Assembly: GCF_014195505.1 (NCBI RefSeq)
Contig: NZ_JACIBV010000001.1
Span: forward strand, 8,370,001-8,434,000
Source of the DNA: Nonomuraea dietziae
Lineage (GTDB): Bacteria; Actinomycetota; Actinomycetes; Streptosporangiales; Streptosporangiaceae
Length of the DNA stretch: 64,000 nt
Reading direction: 5' to 3'
Positions 26,587 through 35,400 of the stretch are shown here, piece after piece. The number at the start of each line of letters is the position of its first letter. Within the stretch, counting starts at the first letter, position 1. The notes under the pieces were generated by a model. That model made no database searches. It had not been told where the DNA came from and saw nothing but the letters and a program-made list of their open reading frames with translations. The position numbers and the translations under genes were made by a program.

Positions 26587-27343
26587 GGCCCAGCGGGGGC
26601 AGTCCGTGCGCGACAGGATCAAGTCGCAGCGCGAGGCGGAGAAGAAGCAGGAACAGCGCAAGCGCGTGGTCACCTACGCCACGGTCGGCGTCGTCGCCCT
26701 CGCCGCGATCGGCGCGGGCTGGCTGTTCGCCGCCAACCAGAGCAAGCCCGAGGAGACGGCGCAGGGGCTCGCGCCCGTCACCATCCAGGGCGACGGCTCG
26801 GCGGCGATGGGCAACGCGGGGGTCGAGGCCCCTGTCATCGACATCTACGAGGACTTCCAGTGCCCGGCCTGTAAGCAGCTCGAGGAGACCAGCGGCGCGA
26901 CGTTCAAGAACCTCGCGGCCGAGGGCAAGGCCAAGGTCGTCTTCCACCCCGTCACGATCTTCCCGCAGCAGATGAACAACGGCATCACCCGCGCCAACTC
27001 CACCCGCGCGGCCGCCGCGGCCCGCTGCATCACCGACGGCAAGCAGTGGATGGCCTTCCACGACAAGCTCTTCGCCACCCAGCCCGAGGAGCACCTCGAG
27101 GGCTTCACCACCGATCAGCTGATCGCGCTCGGCAAGGAGGCGGGCGTCACCGCCCCCGACTTCGCCACCTGCGTCACCTCGCAGAAGAACGCCCAGGGCC
27201 ACCTCGCCAACAGCGACCAGGTCATGAAGGCCGCCAAGCTGGACGGCACACCGACGGTCAAGCTCAACGGCAAGGACATGGACCAGGACGTCACCTTCAC
27301 GCCGTCGCGGCTGCGCCAGACCGTTCTCGATGCCGCCAAGTAG
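26579..27343 (+). CDS. Membrane-anchored DsbA-like thioredoxin-fold protein
   Basis: A 254-residue protein with a charged coiled N-terminus (residues 1-31, rich in Lys, Arg, Glu and Gln), one membrane anchor (VVTYATVGVVALAAIGAGW) and an extracytoplasmic thioredoxin fold of the DSBA/Thioredoxin_4 type. The active site is CPAC in DFQCPACKQLEE, and the cis-proline region is KLDGTPTVKLNG. It probably forms or isomerises disulfides in exported proteins, or reduces cytochrome apoproteins. Its ATG overlaps the MauE-like stop region, linking them as a redox pair, and lgt follows 26 bases downstream. Confidence 0.92.
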   Translation: MSKAQRGQSVRDRIKSQREAEKKQEQRKRVVTYATVGVVALAAIGAGWLFAANQSKPEETAQGLAPVTIQGDGSAAMGNAGVEAPVIDIYEDFQCPACKQLEETSGATFKNLAAEGKAKVVFHPVTIFPQQMNNGITRANSTRAAAAARCITDGKQWMAFHDKLFATQPEEHLEGFTTDQLIALGKEAGVTAPDFATCVTSQKNAQGHLANSDQVMKAAKLDGTPTVKLNGKDMDQDVTFTPSRLRQTVLDAAK

Positions 27344-27369
27344 CCGCCCGTCCGCTACTCTCCACTGAC

Positions 27370-28500
27370 ATGCCCCTTGCCTCGATTCCCAGCCCCTCCC
27401 AGGGGGTCTGGTACCTCGGCCCGATCCCGCTGAGGGCCTACGCGCTGTGCATCGTCCTGGGCGTCATCGTCGCGGTCTGGCTCAGCGAGCGCCGCTGGCG
27501 CGCCCGCGGTGGGACGCCAGGCACGATGGTCGACATCGCGGTTCCCGCGGTGATCTTCGGCCTGATCGGTGGACGCCTCTACCACGTCATCACCGACTGG
27601 CAGCTCTACTTCGGTCCCGACGCTCCCAACAAGCCGTACGAGGCGCTGTTCATCTGGAACGGCGGGCTGGGCATCTGGGGCGCGGTGGCGCTCGGCGGCG
27701 TCGGGGTGTGGCTGTCGTGCCGCAAGAGGGGGCTGTCGCTCGGCGCGGTGGCCGACACCGTCGCGCCGGGCATCGCCTTCGCGCAGGCCATCGGCAGATG
27801 GGGCAACTACTTCAACCAGGAGCTGTTCGGCGGCCCCACGACGCTGCCGTGGGGGCTGGAGATCGAGCCGGGCAGGGCGGGCACCATCGAGGGCTACACC
27901 GGCCTCTACCACCCGACGTTCCTGTACGAGTCGCTGTGGAACGTCGCGCTCGGCTTCGCCCTGATCTGGGCGGGCAGGCGCTTCACCCTGCGCCACGGAC
28001 GCCTGTTCGCGCTCTACGTGGCGGGCTACACCGTGGGCAGGTTCTGGATCGAGGGGCTCAGGGTCGATCCCGTCGGCGGCGTGGACCACGCGGTCCACTT
28101 CCTCGGGCTGCGCATCAACCAGTGGACCGCGATCGCGCTGTTCGTCGGGGCGCTGGTCTATCTCTGGGTGACCAGGAACAAGGACACCGAGGAGATCGTC
28201 GTCGCGCCCTCGGAGCAGACTCCAGACGACTCCGCGGCGAGCGCCACCGTCGCGGGGGAAGAGCCCGCCGACGAGACACGTTCTTCTGAGGAGACGGACA
28301 GTCACGGCAACGCAGAGCCTTCCGGCAACGCAGAGCCTTCCGGCAACGCAGAGCCTTCCGGCAACGTAGAGCCTTCCGGCAGGACGGAGACCTCCGGGGA
28401 AGCTGCGCCCTTCGACGCGGACAGCTCCCCCGAAGGGGCGGACGAGGACGGGGCGGAGGACGACAGGGCGAAGGCCGTCTCGGAGGAGAAGAAGTCCTGA
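27370..28500 (+). CDS. lgt: Prolipoprotein diacylglyceryl transferase
   Basis: A 376-residue polytopic enzyme that transfers diacylglycerol from phosphatidylglycerol to the lipobox cysteine. Family marks are PLRAYALCIVLGVIVAVWLS, the GGRLYHVITDW segment, the catalytic-region motif QAIGRWGNYFNQELFGGPT, and RFWIEGLRVDP. The C-terminal 100 residues after the last helix are acidic and low in complexity, with a six-residue repeat near NAEPSG encoded by 18-bp tandem repeats. That tail is longer than in most Lgt proteins. Several lipoprotein substrates are encoded in this same window. Confidence 0.96.
   Translation: MPLASIPSPSQGVWYLGPIPLRAYALCIVLGVIVAVWLSERRWRARGGTPGTMVDIAVPAVIFGLIGGRLYHVITDWQLYFGPDAPNKPYEALFIWNGGLGIWGAVALGGVGVWLSCRKRGLSLGAVADTVAPGIAFAQAIGRWGNYFNQELFGGPTTLPWGLEIEPGRAGTIEGYTGLYHPTFLYESLWNVALGFALIWAGRRFTLRHGRLFALYVAGYTVGRFWIEGLRVDPVGGVDHAVHFLGLRINQWTAIALFVGALVYLWVTRNKDTEEIVVAPSEQTPDDSAASATVAGEEPADETRSSEETDSHGNAEPSGNAEPSGNAEPSGNVEPSGRTETSGEAAPFDADSSPEGADEDGAEDDRAKAVSEEKKS
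28306..28377 (+). repeat. Four 18-bp tandem repeats inside lgt
   Basis: GGCAACGCAGAGCCTTCC is repeated at 28306, 28324 and 28342, and once more at 28360 with a single T change. It encodes the hexapeptide GNAEPS. The near identity of copies implies recent expansion, so copy number may vary between strains. Confidence 0.95.
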
Positions 28501-29207
28501 TGAGTGGGCGCGCGGAGCACCACCACCAGCATCGTGACGTCAACGGCGGATGGCTGCGGCCGTCCGTGTTCGGGGCGATGGACGGGCTGGTGTCCAACTT
28601 CGCGCTCATCGCCGGTGTCGCCGGCGGCACCGACAACACCAGGGTGATCGCGCTCGCCGGCATCGCGGGGCTCGCCGCGGGCGCGTTCTCCATGGCCGGA
28701 GGCGAGTACGTCTCGGTGGCCAGCCAGCGGGAGCTGGCGCTGGCCGAGATCGCCGTCGAGCGGCGGGAGATCCTGCGCCACCCCGAGGACGAGCAGGACG
28801 AGCTCGCCCAGGTCTACATCGACAGGGGCGTCGATCCCGACCTGGCCGCCGAGGTGGCCAGGCAGATCTCCCGCGATCCCGACCAGGCGCTCGAGGTGCA
28901 CGCGCGGGCTGAGCTCGGCGTCACGCCAGGCGACCTGCCCTCGCCCAAGATCGCCGCGGTGTCGTCGTTCCTGTCCTTCAGCGTGGGTGCGGTCCTGCCG
29001 CTGCTGCCGTACCTGTTCGGCGTCACCAGCCTGTGGCTGTCGGCGGTGCTGTCCTGCCTGGCCCTGTTCGGCGCGGGCGCGCTGGTCTCCACCGTCACCG
29101 CGCGCAGCTGGTGGTTCTCCGGACTGCGCCAGCTGGTGGTCGGCGTGGTGGCCGCGGGCCTGACCTTCGGCCTGGGCAACCTGATCGGCGGAGCCAGCGG
29201 GCTATGA
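28500..29207 (+). CDS. VIT1/CCC1-family iron or manganese transporter
   Basis: A 235-residue membrane protein of the vacuolar iron transporter family. Its N-terminus is His-rich (EHHHQHRD). The first helix region carries the family motif SVFGAMDGLVSNFALIAGV, and the second has GAFSMAGGEYVSVASQRE. A cytosolic helical metal-binding segment of Glu-rich helices (about residues 75-135) is followed by three more helices. It probably moves Fe2+ or Mn2+ out of the cytosol. Its ATG overlaps the lgt stop by one base, and its stop overlaps the next ATG by four. Confidence 0.92.
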   Translation: MSGRAEHHHQHRDVNGGWLRPSVFGAMDGLVSNFALIAGVAGGTDNTRVIALAGIAGLAAGAFSMAGGEYVSVASQRELALAEIAVERREILRHPEDEQDELAQVYIDRGVDPDLAAEVARQISRDPDQALEVHARAELGVTPGDLPSPKIAAVSSFLSFSVGAVLPLLPYLFGVTSLWLSAVLSCLALFGAGALVSTVTARSWWFSGLRQLVVGVVAAGLTFGLGNLIGGASGL

Positions 29208-30007
29208 CCGTGACCAGGGGCAGCACGCGCAAGCGGAGGCGGACCCCACCGCCCGACTGGAACCTGCCCATCCTCACCGACTGGGGGCTCAAGCCCGCGC
29301 AGCAGCGCCTGCTCGTGATCATCGCTTCGGTGGCGGCCGTGCTCATCGCCGCGGTGACGCTGACCGCCGTCGTGTCGGCTCTAGGCACCGACGCGCCCGA
29401 CCCGGACCTGCGGGGCGCCTCCCCCGTGATCGGCGACCTGCGCCCTGAGAAGTTCGAGGGCTGGCCCTCGCCCAAGGTGTTCGAGCCCATCGCCGACAGG
29501 GCCAAGGACGGCAAGCCGTTCACCGAGAAGGAGCTGTTCGCCCACAGGACGCTCGTGGGCCAGCGCAAGCTCACCCTCAAGCTCACCGAGAAGACGATCG
29601 ACACCGACTGCGCGTCCGCGCTCTGGGGCGACAAGCTCGTCAGGCAGGTGAGCGAGGCGGGCTGCACCCAGGCCGCGCGGGCCGGCTACACCAGCGCCGA
29701 CGGCCGCTACCAGGCCCAGTTCACGCTGCTCAACCTCAGCGACAGCAAGGTGGCGGGAGAGCTGGTCGAGTCGCTGAAATCGCTGCACAGGGGCGGATGG
29801 GTGCGACCCGTCACCGCCTTCCCTCCCGAGGCCTACACCGAGGGCGGAGCCTACGCGCTCGGCCACTACGTCGCGCTGGTCTGGCTCTCGCGCACCGACG
29901 GCGCGGAGCCAGGGGCGGGCGACGACTTCAGCAACCTGGCGCTGGCCGTCAGAGCGGCGGAGAAGCCTCTCTACAAGCGGGTAGTGGCGCTCACCGGCAC
30001 CTCGTAG
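29204..30007 (+). CDS. Membrane-anchored protein, first of a tandem paralogous pair
   Basis: A 267-residue protein with a basic, proline-containing N-terminal tail (KRRRTPPPDWNLPILTDWG), one membrane helix (about residues 35-58, LLVIIASVAAVLIAAVTLT) and an extracytoplasmic domain. Two cysteines in CASALWG and GCTQAARAGYTSADG may form a disulfide. The domain shares a clear pattern with the next gene: ALWG, GCTQA, YxSAD, QFxxxNLxD and ALGHxVxxxW. I recognise no named family. The start overlaps the upstream stop (ATGA). Confidence 0.85.
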   Translation: MTVTRGSTRKRRRTPPPDWNLPILTDWGLKPAQQRLLVIIASVAAVLIAAVTLTAVVSALGTDAPDPDLRGASPVIGDLRPEKFEGWPSPKVFEPIADRAKDGKPFTEKELFAHRTLVGQRKLTLKLTEKTIDTDCASALWGDKLVRQVSEAGCTQAARAGYTSADGRYQAQFTLLNLSDSKVAGELVESLKSLHRGGWVRPVTAFPPEAYTEGGAYALGHYVALVWLSRTDGAEPGAGDDFSNLALAVRAAEKPLYKRVVALTGTS

Positions 30008-30018
30008 GCTAGGTCACC

Positions 30019-30630
30019 ATGCCCAGGCGCGTTCTCATCCCTCTCCTGGCCGCCCTCGTGGCGGTCGCGGCAGTCGCGGTCTTCGTCTTCACCCGCGAGG
30101 GCGGGCCCAGGGCGGCGGTCTTCGCGGGAGAGCCGACCTCGGCCCAGTACGCGGTCATCGACACCAGCGCGCTCGACCCGCGCCCGCTCACCGAGGCCGA
30201 GGTCTTCGGGCCCTCGACCGTCCAGCTCGTGGCGGGCGGCGTCACGATGAGGCGCGACTCCACGGCCGTGCTGGCCGACTGCGCGGAGGCGGTGTGGGGC
30301 GTCGAGGCCGCCGGATGCACGCAGGCCATGAGCGCCTCCTACAGCAGCGCCGACAAGACCGTGGCGGGGCAGTTCGTCATCTTCAACCTCGCCGACGGGC
30401 GCGCGGCCGACGCCCTGGTCGCGCAGCTCGGCACAGCCGGTTTCGTACGGCAGGCGGGCGCCTTCGACGCCGCCCGCAGCAGGGCGCAGGCCAGGGCGCT
30501 CGGCCACTTCGTGACGGTGAGCTGGGTGGGCCCCGTTGGTAATGGCACCCCCGATCTGGCCTACCCGCAGATCGCCCTCGACGGGCTCGGCCGCGCGGTC
30601 GTCTCCTCCCGCGTGATCGCCGCCACCTGA
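30019..30630 (+). CDS. Membrane-anchored protein, second of a tandem paralogous pair
   Basis: A 203-residue protein with an N-terminal membrane anchor or uncleaved signal (RVLIPLLAALVAVAAVAVFVF) and an extracytoplasmic domain related to that of the preceding gene. Shared positions include the cysteine pair (DCAEAVWG, GCTQAMSASYSSAD), the QFVIFNLADG segment, and ALGHFVTVSWVG. It lacks the long basic tail of its neighbour. It lies 11 bases downstream, so the two arose by tandem duplication and are probably co-expressed. Function is unknown. Confidence 0.85.
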   Translation: MPRRVLIPLLAALVAVAAVAVFVFTREGGPRAAVFAGEPTSAQYAVIDTSALDPRPLTEAEVFGPSTVQLVAGGVTMRRDSTAVLADCAEAVWGVEAAGCTQAMSASYSSADKTVAGQFVIFNLADGRAADALVAQLGTAGFVRQAGAFDAARSRAQARALGHFVTVSWVGPVGNGTPDLAYPQIALDGLGRAVVSSRVIAAT

Positions 30631-30659
30631 CCCGAGCGCTCGCGGCGCGGCGAGGCCGG

Positions 30660-32189
30660 TCAGCGGGGGAGGGCCGCGACGGTTCCGGCGACCTCGGAGG
30701 CCAGCGACTCCAGGCGGTGCAGCGGCATCTCCAGGACGGTGCCCGTCTCGGCCCAGGGGGCGGCCTGGCGGATGAGGGCGCGCGCGTCGTTCTTGGTCAG
30801 CGCGACCCCTCGGCTCTGCGCCACCGCGATCAGCCCCTCCCTCCAGGTGTTGGCCAGCTTGCCGTGCCCGTTGTCGAGGATGCGGCGCAGCACCCTGCCC
30901 TCCTCGTCGGCGGGCGGCGGCAGCCGTACCGCGTCGAGGACGGCGCCGTCGGCGGCGAGCTCGTAGACCGCGGACAGCGGCGGCAGCGCTCGCGGCGGGG
31001 CCGCGAGGTGGACGCGCACGTGGGCGGCGCGGGTGGCCAGCAGCAGCCGCGGGAGCGCGGCCTCCAGGCCCGCGGGCACCGCGATGGCCACCTTGGAGGG
31101 GGCGGTGGCGTGCGGCTTGGCCAGCCAGGTGGTCAGCTTGACGCGCGGCTGGGTGAGCTCCTTGGGCCAGTCTCCCACCAGCAGGTCGGCGTCGAAGGCG
31201 GCGGGCCGGTCAGGGCTCGCGACGGCGCCCGACTCGATCGACTGGGGGCCGTGGGTGTAGATCGCGGTGCTGTAGCGCTCGACGCGGGCGGCGACGGCCG
31301 GCCTGGTCTTGCTGGTGGGACGCAGAATGTAGAGATCGGCGGCCGAGCCGATGGCCTCCGCGCCGAAGTAGCGGTTGAAGTCGGGATAGACGGCCTCGTG
31401 GGCGAGGTTGAGGTCGGAGAGCGCGTTCTGCACCTTGAGCGCGAGCATGGGCGTGCGCTCGCTGGCGCCGTAGGCCAGCAGCACGCGGCCTTCGTCCTTC
31501 AGCCCCTCGACGGCGCGCGCGGTGAACAGGCCCACCCCCTCGGGCGTGTACGGCGGGTCGGTGATCGCCAGGTCGTGGTCGCGCACCGAGGAGGGCAGAC
31601 CGAGCCGCAGGTCGGCCCAGCGGGTCGTGACGCCGAGATCCTGGGCGTCGATGTAGGCCAGGATGCGCTCGTCGATGTCGACGACCGTGACCTCGGCCTC
31701 GGGATGCGTCAGCCGCAGGGCCAGCGAGGTCAGGTCGTGGTCGCCCACGCACAGCACCCGCGCCCCGCGCAGCCAGAAGCGGGCGCCCAGCAGCAGCGCC
31801 CTGCGCACCACGGTCTCGGGGGTGGCCGAGACGTGGTCGAGGGCCTGCCTGGCGGCCGGGGCGTTCGCGATGAGCTCCCTCATGCGCTTGAGCACGTGCT
31901 CGTAGTGGGGGAGCAGGTGCGCCACGGGGTCGGCGGGCGGCTCGCTGACGGCGAAGAGATCCTGGTAGTCGGGGGTGTGGGCGAGCGGGACGCGGAAACG
32001 GTCGCCGTCCCTTTCGAGCTCGACCTCGCGCAGCAGGGCCTCGATCGACCGCCTGGAGGTGGCGCTCTGCCTGACCAGGTTCGCCAGCGTCCACCACTGG
32101 GTGTCGCACACGAGCATGAGCGCGTGGCGCAGCCTGCGGCTGTCGATGCCGGCGGTGTCGAGCAGGGCTTCCAGGCCGTCGCGTTCCAT
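30660..32189 (-). CDS. BpsA-like branched polyamine synthase / DUF43 methyltransferase fold
   Basis: A 509-residue protein. The N-terminal part (about residues 1-75) looks like a winged helix (DTQWWTLANLVRQSATSRRS). A Rossmann domain follows with RVLCVGDHDLTSLAL (corresponding to the Gly-Asp-Asp-Asp loop of archaeal BpsA), VTVVDIDERILAYID and the acidic-proline motif DLAITDPPYTPEG. These fit N4-bis(aminopropyl)spermidine synthase (DUF43) better than an ordinary methyltransferase. The last 190 residues are an extra domain without a family I recognise. The loop here is GDHD, so activity is uncertain. It stands alone, convergent with the paralogous pair. Confidence 0.75.
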   Translation of the reverse strand: MERDGLEALLDTAGIDSRRLRHALMLVCDTQWWTLANLVRQSATSRRSIEALLREVELERDGDRFRVPLAHTPDYQDLFAVSEPPADPVAHLLPHYEHVLKRMRELIANAPAARQALDHVSATPETVVRRALLLGARFWLRGARVLCVGDHDLTSLALRLTHPEAEVTVVDIDERILAYIDAQDLGVTTRWADLRLGLPSSVRDHDLAITDPPYTPEGVGLFTARAVEGLKDEGRVLLAYGASERTPMLALKVQNALSDLNLAHEAVYPDFNRYFGAEAIGSAADLYILRPTSKTRPAVAARVERYSTAIYTHGPQSIESGAVASPDRPAAFDADLLVGDWPKELTQPRVKLTTWLAKPHATAPSKVAIAVPAGLEAALPRLLLATRAAHVRVHLAAPPRALPPLSAVYELAADGAVLDAVRLPPPADEEGRVLRRILDNGHGKLANTWREGLIAVAQSRGVALTKNDARALIRQAAPWAETGTVLEMPLHRLESLASEVAGTVAALPR

Positions 32190-32284
32190 GCGGCAACCTT
32201 AGCCGCGAGCTCCTGCGCGGCGGGCTCTCGACGCCGCGTGGGAATGATGGTGCGATATCGATGGTTGGGACAGGAGAGTCCGCA

Positions 32285-32338
32285 TGCCGGAACCCCGCCA
32301 ATGTTCGCGATGTGGACCTGGTGGGCACCATTCCGGCA
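32285..32338 (+). promoter_or_regulatory. Possible structured leader of gltB
   Basis: Within the roughly 240-base region upstream of gltB, TGCCGGAA (32285-32292) pairs perfectly with TTCCGGCA (32331-32338) across a 38-base interior that contains a small GGTGGGCACC hairpin. It may be a 5' leader element or simply an inverted repeat. It matches no riboswitch class that I can identify. Confidence 0.3.
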
Positions 32339-32431
32339 GGGTGCGGTAATCTCTACCCACTGAACCGCAGCAGGGCCAACGTCGTCCCCGCCTGCAACAC
32401 CAAAGCAGACGATGACGACGGGAGGGATTCA

Positions 32432-35400
32432 ATGCCTGCTGCCCACCTCGGGTTCCCCGAGCCCCAGGGTCTTTACCACCCCGCGAACGAGCATGACGCC
32501 TGTGGTGTCGCGATGGTCGCGGACGTGAACGGGCGACGTGGCCACGGAATCGTCGTGAAGGCTCTGACGGCCCTGTGCAATCTCGACCACCGAGGTGCCA
32601 AGGGCAGCGAGCCCGACACCGGTGACGGTGCGGGGATCCTGACACAGGTCCCCGACGGCTTCCTGCGCGCGAACGTGGACTTCACCCTGCCCGAGCCAGG
32701 ACACTTCGCCGTGGGCATGGCCTTCCTGCCCGTCGACGGCGAGGCCAGGCGGATCGCCACCGCCATGATCGAGGAGATCGCGGCGGAGGAGGGCCTGACG
32801 GTCCTCGGCTGGCGCGAGGTCCCGGTCGACACCACGCACGCCGGGCCGAGCGCCCGCGCCGTCATGCCGCACTTCATGCAGCTGTTCGTGTCGAGCCCGC
32901 GCGGCGAGAGCGGCGTCGAGCTGGACCGGCTGGCCTTCTGCCTGCGCAAGCGGGCCGAGCACGAGGCGGACGTCTACTTCCCCTCGCTGTCCAGCCGCAC
33001 GCTGGTCTACAAGGGCATGCTGACCCCTCTTCAGGTCGAGCCGTTCTTCCCCGACCTGACCGACGAGCGCTTCGACACCGCGATCGCGCTGGTGCACTCG
33101 CGCTTCTCGACCAACACCTTCCCGAGCTGGCCGCTGGCCCACCCCTACCGCTACGTCGCCCACAACGGCGAGATCAACACCGTCAAGGGCAACCGCAACT
33201 GGATGCGGGCGCGCGAGGCGATGCTGGCCTCGGAGCTGATCCCCGGCGACCTGTCGCGGCTGTTCCCCATCTGCGACCCCGACGGGTCGGACACCGCCTC
33301 CTTCGACGAGACGCTCGAACTGCTGCACCTGGGCGGGCGTTCGCTCCCGCACGCGGTGCTGATGATGATCCCCGAGGCGTGGGAGAACCACACCGAGATG
33401 GACCCCGCGCGGCGGGCCTTCTACGAGTTCCACTCCTCGATGATGGAGGCGTGGGACGGCCCCGCCTCGATCACCTTCACCGACGGCACGCTGGCGGGCG
33501 CCGTCCTCGACCGCAACGGGCTGCGGCCAGGGCGGTTCTGGGTGACCGCCGACGGCCTGGTCGTGCTGGCCTCCGAGGCGGGCGTGCTCGACTTCGCCCC
33601 TGAAGAGGTCGTCCGCAAGGGCCGCCTGCAGCCGGGCCGGATGTTCCTCATCGACACCGCCCGCGGCACCATCATCGAGGATGACGAGATCAAGGCCGAG
33701 CTGGCCTCCGCGCTGCCGTACGAGGACTGGCTGCACGCCGGTCTGGTGCGCTTCGAGGAGCTGCCCGCCCGCGCCCACGAGATCCCCACCCACGAGGCGC
33801 TGGTCAAGCGGCAGCAGACCTTCGGCTACACCGAGGAAGAGCTGCGGATCATCCTGTCGCCGATGGCGAAGTCGGGCATCGAGCCGATCGGCTCCATGGG
33901 CACCGACACGCCCGTGGCCGTGCTCAGCGAGAAGCCCAGGCTGCTGTTCGACTACTTCAGCCAGCTGTTCGCGCAGGTCACCAACCCGCCGCTGGACGCC
34001 ATCCGCGAGGAGCTCGTCACCTCGCTTGCCAGCACGCTCGGCCCCGAGGGCAACCTGCTCGACCCGGGGCCCAGCTCGTGCCGCCAGCTGGTCCTGCCGT
34101 ACCCGGTGATCGACAACGACGAGCTCGCGAAGATCATCCACATCAACGACGAGGGCGGCCTGCCAGGCTTCCACCCCTACGTCGTCTCGGGCCTGTACGA
34201 GGTCGCGGGCGGCGGTGAGGCGCTGAAGCAGCGCCTCACGGCCATCTGCGCGGAGGTCTCCGAGGCGATCGCGGGCGGCGCGCGCATCATCGTGCTGTCC
34301 GACCGCGGCTCCTCCGAGACGCTCGCGCCGATCCCCTCGCTGCTGCTGACCGGCGCGGTGCACCACCACCTCATCGCCGAGAAGACCCGCACCAAGATCG
34401 GCCTGGTCATCGAGACCGGCGAGGCCCGCGAGTGCCACCACATGGCGCTGCTCATCGGCTACGGCGCGGGCGCCGTCAACCCCTACCTCGCGATCGAGAC
34501 CGTCGAGGACATGGTCGACACCGGCATGCTGCAGGTCGACAAGCACAAGGCCGTGCGCAACCTCATCAAGGCGTACGGCAAGGGCGTCATCAAGGTCATG
34601 TCCAAGATGGGCGTGTCCACGGTGGCCTCCTACACCGGCGCGCAGATCTTCGAGGCGCTCGGCCTCGGCGCCGACGTGATCGACACCTGCTTCGTCGGCA
34701 CCACCTCGCGCCTGGGCGGCGTCGGCTTCGACGTCCTCGCCCAGGAGTCGGCGGCCCGTCACCGCCACGCCTACCCCCGGGTGGAGAACGCCCACCGGCG
34801 GCTCAACGTCGGCGGCGAGTACCAGTGGCGGCGCGAGGGCGAGCCGCACCTGTTCAACCCCGAGACGGTCTTCAAGCTGCAGCACGCCACGCGCAGCCGC
34901 CGCTACGAGATCTTCAAGGAGTACACCAGCCTGGTCGACTCCCAGGCCGAGAAGCTGATGACGCTTCGCGGGCTGTTCAGGTTCGCCTCGGGCCGCACCC
35001 CCGTGCCGCTGGAAGAGGTCGAGCCGGTCTCGGAGATCGTCAAGCGCTTCTCCACTGGCGCGATGTCCTACGGCTCCATCTCGATGGAGGCGCACGAGAC
35101 GCTCGCCATCGCGATGAACCGCCTCGGCGGCAAGTCCAACACCGGCGAGGGCGGCGAAGACCCCTCACGCCTGTACGACGCGACCCGCCGCTCGGCCATC
35201 AAGCAGGTGGCCTCCGGCCGGTTCGGCGTCACCAGCGAGTACCTCGTCAACGCCGACGACCTGCAGATCAAGATGGCCCAGGGCGCCAAGCCCGGCGAGG
35301 GCGGCCAACTGCCCGGCCACAAGGTCTACCCGTGGATCGCCAAGACCAGGCACTCCACCCCGGGCGTCGGCCTCATCTCGCCGCCGCCGCACCACGACAT

